Assembly (NCBI GenBank): GCA_934661135.1
Contig: CAKUJA010000118.1
Location: forward strand, 1-5,768
Reading direction: 5' to 3'
DNA from: an uncultured Oscillospiraceae bacterium
GTDB lineage: Bacteria; Bacillota; Clostridia; Oscillospirales; Oscillospiraceae
Length of the DNA: 5,768 nucleotides
The notes under the pieces were generated by a model, which made no database searches, was not told the origin of the DNA, and saw only the letters and a program-made list of their open reading frames with translations. A program made the translations under genes and the position numbers. Below, piece after piece: positions 1-5,163 of this stretch; the first letter of the stretch is position 1; each line of letters starts with the position of its first letter.

Positions 1-22
1 GAAACCATCTTTGCCTACTGCC

Positions 23-50
23 GGGCGGACAGAGTCGTCCGCCCCTACAA
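23..50 (-). repeat. Short GC-rich hairpin repeat, copy 1
   Basis: The plus strand has a perfect 8-bp inverted repeat, GGGCGGAC (23-30) and GTCCGCCC (37-44), around a 6-nt loop, followed by CTACAA. Read on the minus strand, the 28-nt unit starts TTGTAGGGGC and ends TCCGCCC. A second copy lies at 5644-5671 on the plus strand and matches at 24 of 28 positions. Length, hairpin form and intergenic position suggest a dispersed REP-like repeat; copies elsewhere in the genome cannot be seen from here. Confidence 0.65.
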
Positions 51-100
51 TTCTATCGTATTTTTTCCGAATTCCATGCACCGCAGCTTCCAAAAGTGTC

Positions 101-300
101 TCCCGGAACCAAACCGTAACCCAGCGCAGCGGTTGCGGTTTGGAGAGGAAGAAGGAGCAAGCGGATACAGAGCTTTCGGCGCCAGCCGGAAGTGCAGTCC
201 AGCGCGCTTCTTCTGACGCGTCGGCGATTCTTTTCTTTCTCCGAAAAGAGGCGAAAAGAATGGGGGCGCAACTTTTTTGCGTCCCAAAAGTTTTCTTTCG
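101..300. repeat. Gene-free region packed with inverted repeats
   Basis: I see no convincing gene in 1-354. Within it are three strong inverted repeats. A 13-bp stem with one G-T pair joins 109-121 (CCAAACCGTAACC) to 131-143 (GGTTGCGGTTTGG). A perfect 9-bp stem joins 227-235 (ATTCTTTTC) to 253-261. A 9-bp stem with one G-T pair joins 263-271 (GGGGCGCAA) to 277-285. Short overlapping open frames on both strands here are poor in hydrophobic-core patterns, rich in Arg and Ser, and probably not real. The density of palindromes resembles a composite intergenic repeat or MITE-like remnant, but no target-site duplication or transposase was recognised. Confidence 0.45.
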
Positions 301-322
301 GTTTAGCTTCCATTTGTAAAAT
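292..322 (+). promoter_or_regulatory. Weak candidate promoter for the CrtO-like/GT28 operon
   Basis: TAAAAT at 317-322 matches the sigma-A -10 consensus at five of six positions and would start transcription about 25 nt before the first gene. The -35 region upstream (around 292-299, TTTCTTTC) is poor, so this is a tentative call. No better promoter is evident between the palindromic block and the start codon at 355. Confidence 0.25.
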
Positions 323-354
323 GAAGTCAAATACTCAAGAAACTAGGGAACTCT

Positions 355-867
355 ATGCTTCGTTTCGCCTTTTGTCTGCTCTATCTCGGCGCGCTCGGCC
401 TGCTCTGCTTCCCGTTTGGCCGTCTGTTGGCGCGCTATCCCTACAACCCGAAGCGCATCCCCTTCCGCACCTACGCGTTCGAGCGTGACGGTGCCTTCTA
501 TAACGATGTCTTTCACATCCGCCACTGGCAGGCACGCGTGCCGGACGTGAGCCGCTGGGCGCCGCAGATCGTCCCAAAAAAGCAGCTCTCGCCGCACCTC
601 ACCGCGCCGCAGCTCCGCCTGATGGTCAACGAAACCTGCGTCGCAGAGCTCACGCACCTGCTGCTCTGCCTGGCCGCGTTTGCCCTGCCCGCAATCTGGC
701 CGGGTTGGGGCGGCTGGTTCGTATGCGCCGTCGATATTCTGCTTGGCAATCTCCCTTTTATCTTCATTCAGCGCTACCAGCGCCCGCGTCTGCTGCGGAT
801 GCTCTCCAAGCTGGAGCGCCGGGAAAGGAACCTGAACCATGAATCTGCTGATCCTGAGCTCCAATAA
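355..867 (+). CDS. CrtO-like membrane acyltransferase (glycosyl-4,4'-diaponeurosporenoate acyltransferase family)
   Basis: This 170-residue membrane protein resembles the small CrtO family, whose Staphylococcus member (about 165 aa) acylates the sugar of a glycosylated carotenoid. Visible hallmarks are an N-terminal membrane helix (about 4-24), the IRHWQARVPD segment (55-64), ETCVAELTH (93-101) leading into a second hydrophobic stretch (about 98-115), and GNLPFIFIQRYQRPRL (131-146) near the C-terminus. The ATG at 355 follows AGGGA (345-349) by 5 nt. The gene overlaps the next one, a GT28 glycosyltransferase, by 29 nt, so they are almost certainly co-transcribed and possibly translationally coupled. 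No carotenoid gene is in the window, so an acyl acceptor such as a glycosylated glycerolipid is more likely here than staphyloxanthin; that is inference. The family call rests on remembered motifs, and the catalytic residues were not identified. Confidence 0.72.
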   Translation: MLRFAFCLLYLGALGLLCFPFGRLLARYPYNPKRIPFRTYAFERDGAFYNDVFHIRHWQARVPDVSRWAPQIVPKKQLSPHLTAPQLRLMVNETCVAELTHLLLCLAAFALPAIWPGWGGWFVCAVDILLGNLPFIFIQRYQRPRLLRMLSKLERRERNLNHESADPELQ

Positions 868-1969
868 CGGCGGCGGGCACAATTCCGTCGCCGCCGCGCT
901 GCGCGAAGCGTTTGAAGCCGCCGGCCATACCTGTGAAGTTGCCGACACGCTCAGCTTTCTCTCGCCTGGCTGCTCCCGCGTCGTCTCGCAGTTCCACTCC
1001 GGAGTCTATCGCCACGCGCCGGATCTGTTCCGTGCCGGCTACCGCCACACGGAAAAGCACCGCCAGATGTTCCAGCCTGGCCATCGTGCACGCCGCTTTC
1101 TCGATCTCGGAATCAAACGTTTGGCAGAGCGTATCCAAAACGGCCGCTTCGACGCCGTGCTCTGCTCCCATGTGTTCGCCGCCAATATGCTGACCGATGC
1201 GGTTCAGAAATACGATCTGCACGTCAAAACCGGCGTCGTCGAAACCGACTATACGAATACCCCCGGCGTCGAAGCCAGCGTTCTGGACTACTACTTTGTC
1301 CCCTCGCCTCGCCTTGCGCTCTCGCTTGAGAAGCTTGGCATCCCGGAGGAAAAGATTCTCCCCACCGGCATTCCCGTCCGCACACAGATCCGCATCCATC
1401 ACGACCGCACCAGCGCCAAGCTCGCCCTCGGTCTCGATCCTGTGCGCCGCCATCTGCTTGTCATGTGCGGCAGCATGGGCTGCGGTCCGATCCCGGAGCT
1501 GCTTGCCGCGCTCTGCACAAAAAAAGACGCCGATACCGACATCACCGTTGTCTGCTCCACCAACGAGAAGCTGAAAGCGGAGCTGCTGGAGACCTACGGC
1601 GATCAGCCGGACATCCAAATTCTCGGTCATGTCGACAATGTCTCCCTCCTGCTGGACAGCGCCGACGTCTACCTCACCAAACCCGGCGGTATCAGCATCA
1701 CCGAAGCCGCATGGAAGCGTGTTCCGCTTGTGCTCATCAACACCGTCGGCGGCTGCGAGAGCTACAACCTGCACTATTTCCTCTGTGCCGGTGCCGCCTG
1801 GACAGGCGAAACCACAGACCAGCTTGCCGACGCTGCCGTCTGCCTTTGCCGCAGCGCGCCGCTGCGCCAAAAAGTGTCCGCTGGTCTTGACGCCATTGCA
1901 AGCAGCATCCATATTGAACAGATTGTCGCCGCCGTCGCGGGAGACGCATCCTTCGCGCCCTCCCGCTGA
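839..1969 (+). CDS. GT28 glycosyltransferase, MGDG synthase / diacylglycerol glucosyltransferase (UgtP) type
   Basis: The 376-aa product has the two-domain fold of processive diacylglycerol glycosyltransferases and MGDG synthases. The N-terminus carries the acceptor-domain motif SSNNGGGHNSVAAAL (7-21). PTGIPV (175-180) marks the domain junction. The Rossmann-type C-terminal domain follows with CGSMGCGPIPELL (210-222), the nucleotide-sugar site KPGGISITEA (281-290), and ESYN (307-310), matching the Glu/Asn pair typical of this position. The enzyme would act at the inner face of the membrane, moving a hexose from a UDP-sugar to a lipid acceptor; sugar and acceptor cannot be read from sequence. 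The ATG at 839 lies inside the preceding CrtO-like gene, 9 nt after GGGAAAGGA (821-829). The TGA at 1967 is followed by an open -1 frame to 2085, which may be a lost extension. A MurG-like role is less likely given the N-terminal motif. Confidence 0.85.
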   Translation: MNLLILSSNNGGGHNSVAAALREAFEAAGHTCEVADTLSFLSPGCSRVVSQFHSGVYRHAPDLFRAGYRHTEKHRQMFQPGHRARRFLDLGIKRLAERIQNGRFDAVLCSHVFAANMLTDAVQKYDLHVKTGVVETDYTNTPGVEASVLDYYFVPSPRLALSLEKLGIPEEKILPTGIPVRTQIRIHHDRTSAKLALGLDPVRRHLLVMCGSMGCGPIPELLAALCTKKDADTDITVVCSTNEKLKAELLETYGDQPDIQILGHVDNVSLLLDSADVYLTKPGGISITEAAWKRVPLVLINTVGGCESYNLHYFLCAGAAWTGETTDQLADAAVCLCRSAPLRQKVSAGLDAIASSIHIEQIVAAVAGDASFAPSR

Positions 1970-2071
1970 TTGTCGGCTGCACCGGAAACAACTTCCTGCG
2001 CGGCCTCAGTGTCCCAGCAGAGCAGAGTCTTGTCGGCGTCACCAGCTACCATGTGCAATCCGAGTTGCCCC
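1970..2071 (+). other. Intergenic stretch open in the -1 frame of the glycosyltransferase gene
   Basis: After the TGA at 1967-1969, the frame shifted by -1 is open from 1918 to a TAA at 2083-2085 (55 codons). Its translation looks protein-like, with a hydrophobic stretch ending LPLIVGC (lipobox-like) and an ordinary-looking tail ending in SELPLVKA. It has no ATG, GTG or TTG in its first part; the only unusual initiation candidates are CTG at 1966 or ATT at 1969, with no clear Shine-Dalgarno sequence. It could be a frameshifted tail of the glycosyltransferase, a pseudogene fragment, or chance in GC-rich DNA. I do not call it a gene. Confidence 0.3.
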
Positions 2072-2099
2072 TTGTCAAGGCGTAAAAATCTGCTATAAT
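2072..2099 (+). promoter_or_regulatory. Sigma-A promoter for gpsA with extended -10
   Basis: TTGTCA (2072-2077) and TATAAT (2094-2099) are separated by 16 nt, and TGC directly before the -10 gives the extended TGnTATAAT form. Transcription would start near 2106, giving a leader of about 45 nt. gpsA therefore seems to have its own strong promoter rather than relying on the upstream pair. Confidence 0.8.
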
Positions 2100-2119
2100 G
2101 ACCGAGTAACAGTTTACCC

Positions 2120-2144
2120 TCCGCCGTCTGGCGGAACGAAGGAG
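2120..2144 (+). promoter_or_regulatory. gpsA leader hairpin and ribosome binding site
   Basis: TCCGCC (2120-2125) and GGCGGA (2130-2135) form a perfect 6-bp stem with a GTCT loop. AAGGAG (2139-2144) follows 3 nt later and lies 5 nt before the ATG at 2150, fixing the start. The stem stops short of the Shine-Dalgarno sequence, so it should not block it; it may stabilise the transcript's 5' end. Confidence 0.55.
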
Positions 2145-2149
2145 TCTCT

Positions 2150-3142
2150 ATGAATATCTTTGTCGCCGGAAGCGGCGCATGGGGCACGGCGCTTGCCATG
2201 CTCCTTGTAGACAACCACCATACCGTTACCCTTTGGACGCGCACTGCGGAAAAAGCCGCCGCCATCCGCGCCACCCATACCAATCCCGCGCTCGCCGGCG
2301 TCACCCTGCCGGACGCGCTGGCCGTCACCTCCGACCTCTCGCTGGCGCACAGTGCAGAGCTTGTCCTCGTCGCCGTGCCGTCCTATGCCCTGCGCGAAAC
2401 CGCGCAGCAGCTTGCACCGCTGCTTGCGCCGGGTGCCATCCTCGTCTCCGCCACCAAGGGCATCGAACGTGAGACGAACGCCCGCATGACCGAGATTCTC
2501 GCGGAATACGCCGATCCCTCCCATCCGATCGTCGCCCTCTCCGGGCCGACGCACGCCGAGGAGGTCTCCCGCCGTATGCCAACCGGCTGCGTCATCGCCG
2601 GCTCCGATCTTGAGGCGGCCACGCTCGTCCGCAGCATCTTTATGAACGACGTGTTCCGTGTCTACGTCACCGACGATGTCACCGGCGTCGAGCTCTGCGG
2701 TGCCTTTAAGAATGTCGCCGCACTCGGCTTCGGCATTCTGCACGGCATGGGTGCCGGTGACAATCTGCGCGCCATGTATGTCACACGCTCCATCTCCGAG
2801 GTCTCCACGCTTTCCATCATGCGCGGCGGCCGCCGCGACACCTGCTTCGGCCTTGCCGGTGTCGGCGACCTGATCGTCACCTGTTTCTCCGCGCACAGCC
2901 GCAACCAGCGCGCCGGCGAGTACATTGGCCGCGGCGCTGTCGCAGAGCAAGCGCTAAACCGCGTCGGCGCGGTTGTCGAAGGCTACTACGCTGCCGCAAG
3001 TATCGAGAAGCTCCGCCGCGAGCTGGCGCTCGATCTGCCGCTCTGTGCCGCAATTTACCGCGTCCTCTACGAATCCCAGCCGCCCGCTGCCGAAATTACG
3101 CCGCTCATGCGCCGCGCGGGTACCGCAGAATTCCGGCTCTAA
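2150..3142 (+). CDS. gpsA: NAD(P)-dependent glycerol-3-phosphate dehydrogenase GpsA
   Basis: This cytoplasmic enzyme interconverts dihydroxyacetone phosphate and sn-glycerol-3-phosphate with NAD(P)H, supplying the glycerol backbone of membrane lipids. The 330-aa product has the normal family length and full motif set: dinucleotide-binding GSGAWG (7-12), SATKGIE (100-106) with the conserved Lys103, LSGPTHAEEV (130-139), GAFKNV (184-189) with the catalytic-type Lys187, GLAGVGDLIVTC (234-245) with Asp240, and RNQRAGEYIGRG (251-262). No key residue is missing. The start at 2150 is supported by AAGGAG 5 nt upstream and by the N-terminal beta strand beginning directly at MNIFVAG. It lies downstream of a glycolipid glycosyltransferase, which fits a lipid-synthesis neighbourhood, but has its own promoter. 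Confidence 0.97.
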   Translation: MNIFVAGSGAWGTALAMLLVDNHHTVTLWTRTAEKAAAIRATHTNPALAGVTLPDALAVTSDLSLAHSAELVLVAVPSYALRETAQQLAPLLAPGAILVSATKGIERETNARMTEILAEYADPSHPIVALSGPTHAEEVSRRMPTGCVIAGSDLEAATLVRSIFMNDVFRVYVTDDVTGVELCGAFKNVAALGFGILHGMGAGDNLRAMYVTRSISEVSTLSIMRGGRRDTCFGLAGVGDLIVTCFSAHSRNQRAGEYIGRGAVAEQALNRVGAVVEGYYAAASIEKLRRELALDLPLCAAIYRVLYESQPPAAEITPLMRRAGTAEFRL

Positions 3143-3172
3143 GCCGCAATCTGCCGCAATTTTCAAACGTTA

Positions 3173-3225
3173 AATGTCTTTTTATCAAGTACATATGTCT
3201 ATGCAGTAAAGACATTCCATTTTTT
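3173..3225 (+). terminator. Possible AT-rich terminator after gpsA
   Basis: AATGTCTTT (3173-3181) and AAAGACATT (3208-3216) form a 9-bp inverted repeat with a 26-nt loop that itself contains the palindrome ACATATGT (3191-3198). A run of six T residues follows at 3220-3225. The large loop and AT-rich stem make this a weak terminator; the GC-rich hairpin at 3315-3342 is a far better one. Confidence 0.3.
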
Positions 3226-3314
3226 AGCCGTCCGCCTTTCGTATGTCTCCGCCAGGGATACCAGTAGACTTCAAAATAAGCTCCCAGCAGACAATCTTCC
3301 ACAAATCCAACAAA

Positions 3315-3342
3315 ACCGGCGTGACCTTTCGGTCACGCCGGT
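3315..3342. terminator. Bidirectional intrinsic terminator between gpsA and xerD
   Basis: A perfect 12-bp stem, ACCGGCGTGACC (3315-3326) and its complement (3331-3342), closes a TTTC loop. The plus strand continues CTTTCTCT; on the minus strand the end of the stem runs into TTTTGTT. It sits between two convergent transcription units and can stop both. Confidence 0.88.
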
Positions 3343-3367
3343 CTTTCTCTGTACTTCCCCACCCAAT

Positions 3368-3379
3368 CCACTTCGGTGG
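3368..3379. other. Small UUCG-type hairpin just after xerD
   Basis: CCAC (3368-3371), a TTCG loop and GTGG (3376-3379) form a short stable hairpin on the plus strand, within 20 nt of the xerD stop codon. Read from the xerD side the loop is CGAA. It may add stability to the 3' end of one of the convergent transcripts, but it is short. Confidence 0.3.
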
Positions 3380-3385
3380 GATATT

Positions 3386-4267
3386 TTAAGCCTTCGGATG
3401 GTATTTGTTGTAGACTGCCTTCAAATTCTGCTTCACAAGCTGCGCATAGACCTGCGTCGAGGAAATATCGCTGTGCCCCAGCATCTCCTGAATTGAATGC
3501 AGATCCGCACCGTTTTCCAGCAGATGCGCCGCAAAGCTGTGGCGCAGCGTGTGCGGCGTAATCTCCTTTTCGATGTGCGCCTTCTCCTGATAATACTTGA
3601 TGATCTTCCAAAGACCCTGCCGGCTCATCCGCTCACCTGACACGTTCACAAACAGCGACCGTTCCGTCGGCACTGCCACCATATTCGGCCGTACATTTTC
3701 AATGTAGTCCTTCAGCGAGGACACAGCCTCCGGATAAAGCGGAATAATCCGGATTTTCTCACCGCTGGCACAGCGCAAAAACCCGCCCGGCAAGCTCACA
3801 TCGTCAACGTTCAGTCCAATCAGCTCGCTCACACGGATGCCCGTTGCATACAGCACCTCTAGCATCGCCTTGTCCCGGCAGCCCTTGAGGTCATTTGGCT
3901 TCGGCTGCTCCAGCAGCAGCTCGACCTCCTTGCCGGTCAAAATCTGCGGCAGCTTCTTTTCCGCCTTTTCCACCTTGATGTTATGTACCGGGTTGACGTC
4001 GATCTCGTCCTCGCTCAATGCGAATGCGTACATACTTTTCAGCGACGCAAGCGACCGCGACACCGTCGCCGGCGACTTTCCTGCGTCGTGCAGCCAGGTT
4101 ACATACTCGCTCACAACCGTCTGATCGGCCTTCAGCACATCCAGTCCTCTGGTCTCCAGATATGACGCATACTGCCGCAGATCCCGCATATAAGACGAGA
4201 TCGTGTTGGCCGATGCGTTTTTCACATGGATGAGGTATTCCTCATACCGCGCAATCATGTTGACCAT
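3386..4267 (-). CDS. xerD: XerD-type tyrosine recombinase
   Basis: A site-specific recombinase of 293 aa, the usual XerC/XerD length (about 295-300). The N-terminal SAM-like core-binding domain spans roughly 1-90 (NTISSYMRDLRQYASYL, 21-37). The catalytic domain spans about 105-293 and has the full active-site set: Arg145 in ATGIRVSEL, Lys171, His239 and Arg242 in HTLRHSF, His265 in LGHSD, and the nucleophile Tyr274. Xer pairs resolve chromosome dimers at dif near the replication terminus. Position beside a SpoIIM-like gene parallels the Bacillus spoIIM-ripX(xerD) region, favouring a housekeeping XerD over a phage integrase. The ATG at 4267 is chosen because GGAAGGA (4275-4281) precedes it by 7 nt. 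The frame stays open far upstream, to 5050, but that part overlaps spoIIM and does not look like recombinase. XerC is the main alternative. Confidence 0.9.
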   Translation of the reverse strand: MVNMIARYEEYLIHVKNASANTISSYMRDLRQYASYLETRGLDVLKADQTVVSEYVTWLHDAGKSPATVSRSLASLKSMYAFALSEDEIDVNPVHNIKVEKAEKKLPQILTGKEVELLLEQPKPNDLKGCRDKAMLEVLYATGIRVSELIGLNVDDVSLPGGFLRCASGEKIRIIPLYPEAVSSLKDYIENVRPNMVAVPTERSLFVNVSGERMSRQGLWKIIKYYQEKAHIEKEITPHTLRHSFAAHLLENGADLHSIQEMLGHSDISSTQVYAQLVKQNLKAVYNKYHPKA

Positions 4268-4274
4268 AGCCGTG

Positions 4275-4281
4275 TCCTTCC
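4275..4281 (-). promoter_or_regulatory. Ribosome binding site that sets the xerD start
   Basis: On the minus strand GGAAGGA lies 7 nt upstream of the ATG at 4267. It decides between this start and the internal ATG at 4258, and rules out the much longer upstream in-frame extension. Confidence 0.75.
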
Positions 4282-4290
4282 AAAAAAGAT

Positions 4291-4794
4291 CTATCGCAAT
4301 GTGCAAGCCGCATATTCCGCATAGCAAAGTACAGCAAACTGTGCGCACCAGAGCGCGCAGCGCAATGGGGCAATCCGAACCGGCCAGCCAAGCGTCCGGA
4401 AGGCCGAACTGCGAAGGCATCCCTCCGCGCAGAAAAGCAACCCCGGCAGCGCCAGCAGCCGAAACAGCAGCCAACCGCCTGGTATCAGGACGCTGTGCGC
4501 AAATCCCAGCGCATATCCGCGCAACACCATCAGCGCCGGCACCAGCACCACGCCGCATGGTGTCAACGACGCCAACAGCATCCATGCCGGAAACCGCCCC
4601 GCCGACAGCAGCACATCGTGCCCAGTCAGCACCGGAACTTGAATGAACCCCTGCAAGCCTGGCTGCACCGCGAGGAAGCTCCTTCCCATCGACGCGCCGC
4701 ACAAAAGGCCGCCCAAAAAACAAAAGAATAGAAAGACACAGGAAAATGGTCTTTTTAAAATTGAAAATAAAAAGGCACGCAGCTTCCCATCCAT
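4291..4794 (-). CDS. spoIIM: SpoIIM-like integral membrane protein, short and Cys-rich
   Basis: No soluble domain is visible; the 167-aa product is mostly membrane helix (about 17-36, 69-98, 102-122, 141-164). Its layout follows Bacillus SpoIIM (about 214 aa): an N-terminal helix ending LGGLLCGA, then a long hydrophobic region ending in VLRGYALGF (compare IKG..VGF), then GGW and a Leu-rich helix. SpoIIM is part of the complex that remodels peptidoglycan during engulfment of the forespore. Location directly before xerD, with a 23-nt gap, supports the call because the same genes are close in Bacillus. Oddities: it is about 45 residues shorter than SpoIIM, lacks a recognisable P.N motif after the third helix, and has ten Cys (19, 25, 32, 80, 122, 126, 146, 150, 157, 164). 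A TTG at 4797 is an alternative start. The gene symbol is tentative. Confidence 0.5.
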   Translation of the reverse strand: MDGKLRAFLFSILKRPFSCVFLFFCFLGGLLCGASMGRSFLAVQPGLQGFIQVPVLTGHDVLLSAGRFPAWMLLASLTPCGVVLVPALMVLRGYALGFAHSVLIPGGWLLFRLLALPGLLFCAEGCLRSSAFRTLGWPVRIAPLRCALWCAQFAVLCYAEYAACTLR

Positions 4795-4802
4795 CAATCC
4801 AT

Positions 4803-4821
4803 TGCTCCTCCTTTCGGAGCA
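4803..4821 (-). promoter_or_regulatory. spoIIM-like gene Shine-Dalgarno sequence within a hairpin
   Basis: AAAGGAGGAG (minus strand, 4814-4805) is a very strong Shine-Dalgarno sequence. Part of it pairs with upstream sequence: TGCTCC (4821-4816) and GGAGCA (4808-4803) form a 6-bp stem with a 7-nt loop, GAAAGGA. TTG at 4797 lies 7 nt and ATG at 4794 lies 10 nt after the last G. The ATG was preferred as the commoner codon. Confidence 0.5.
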
Positions 4822-4900
4822 GACAAGAAAGCGAGCTGCGAAACAGTAACATTATGAATGTAGCATTATCGCTACCGCCTGATCTCCCAAGCGCGTTGTT

Positions 4901-4929
4901 ACTATACCGCAAACCACTTGAAATTTCAA
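4901..4929 (-). promoter_or_regulatory. Sigma-A-type promoter of the spoIIM-xerD unit
   Basis: On the minus strand TTGAAA (4929-4924) and TATAGT (4906-4901) are 17 nt apart, the ideal sigma-A spacing, each one mismatch or two from consensus. Transcription would begin near 4894 and give a leader of about 100 nt. The -35 lies inside the perfect palindrome CTTGAAATTTCAAG (4917-4930), a possible operator. Confidence 0.7.
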
Positions 4930-4974
4930 GGAATTTTCCGTTATTTCTTGATTTTTGTAAATTATGACAAGAAC

Positions 4975-4999
4975 TTATGTATACCGAATTATGTTTACC
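4975..4999. repeat. Direct repeat TTATGTWTACC, two copies
   Basis: TTATGTATACC (4975-4985) and TTATGTTTACC (4989-4999) differ at one of 11 positions and repeat every 14 nt, starting 46 nt upstream of the spoIIM-xerD -35 element. A third partial copy, TTATG, is at 4962-4966. Each copy resembles the right arm of Bacillus dif (TTATGTAAACT), but no matching left arm is present. Confidence 0.4.
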
Positions 5000-5000
5000 A

Positions 5001-5024
5001 CGCAACCGCCGTAGCGGTTTTGCG
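5001..5024. repeat. GC-rich hairpin
   Basis: AACCGC (5004-5009), loop CGTA and GCGGTT (5014-5019) form a perfect 6-bp stem, extended by CGC (5001-5003) pairing with GCG (5022-5024) past a 2-nt bulge. There is no T-run directly after it on the minus strand, so it is not a good terminator in that direction. Confidence 0.45.
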
Positions 5025-5041
5025 CCATCGCAGCACTCGAA

Positions 5042-5061
5042 AAGCACCACATCTGGTGCTT
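5042..5061 (-). terminator. Probable terminator of the four-helix membrane protein gene
   Basis: AAGCACCA and TGGTGCTT form a perfect 8-bp stem with a 4-nt loop. On the minus strand the right arm continues into TT, giving GCTTTTC, a short U-tract. It lies about 100 nt after the stop codon of the gene at 5164-5574. An outer pairing of CTCG (5036-5039) with CGAG (5074-5077) can extend the structure. Confidence 0.5.
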
Positions 5062-5116
5062 CCGCTTTTGCCGCGAGCCAAAATCTTGTCTATGCAAGGT
5101 TTCCGTCATCGTGAAA

Positions 5117-5144
5117 TGCAATAGTAAATGGTATTTACATTGCA
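5117..5144 (-). repeat. AT-rich 12-bp hairpin after the four-helix protein gene
   Basis: TGCAAT and GTAAAT (minus strand, 5144-5133) pair with ATTTAC and ATTGCA (5129-5124, 5122-5117) around an ACC loop, with one bulged base at 5123. It starts 19 nt after the stop codon and is followed by only three T residues. It may be a weak terminator, an mRNA 3'-end structure or a protein-binding palindrome. Confidence 0.45.
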
Positions 5145-5163
5145 AGTTCCGTTTCAGGTCGAT

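Larger units (their letters stand above)
4798..5163. other. Gene-free gap with promoter, palindrome and hairpins
   Basis: This 366-nt stretch between the two minus-strand units has no convincing open frame. It holds, from right to left, an AT-rich hairpin (5117-5144), a terminator-like hairpin (5042-5061), a second GC-rich hairpin (5001-5024), a pair of direct repeats (4975-4985, 4989-4999), a palindromic promoter (4901-4930) and a leader of about 100 nt with a 5-bp hairpin GTAGC/GCTAC (4860-4875). Base composition is more AT-rich than in the flanking genes between about 4900 and 5000. Confidence 0.6.

Noticed and set aside
11..319. Short overlapping open frames on both strands in the left intergenic region
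   Set aside because: They run through several strong hairpins, lack ribosome binding sites, and have low-complexity Arg/Ser-rich translations.
343..948. Minus-strand open frame (201 codons) opposite the CrtO-like gene
   Set aside because: It is antisense to a gene with conserved motifs and overlaps two coding regions; no motif of its own.
764..1912. Long minus-strand open frame (382 codons) opposite the glycosyltransferase
   Set aside because: It is fully antisense to a gene with clear family motifs; such frames arise from GC-rich codon bias. No recognisable domain.
2114..2950. Minus-strand open frame (278 codons) opposite gpsA
   Set aside because: It is antisense to an intact gpsA and Gly/Asp/Ala-rich in the way expected of the complement of biased codons.
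4924..4946. Divergent plus-strand promoter using the other half of the palindrome
   Set aside because: TTGAAA at 4918-4923 has only TTATTT at the right distance as a -10, and no plus-strand gene follows.
4972..4999. A complete dif site
   Set aside because: Only the right arm resembles dif; the left arm and the central spacer do not match at the correct spacing.
4268..5050. In-frame upstream extension of xerD making a 554-residue protein
   Set aside because: The added 261 residues overlap the SpoIIM-like gene in another frame and cross its promoter, have no recombinase-like content, and the ATG at 4267 has a well-placed ribosome binding site and gives the normal family length.
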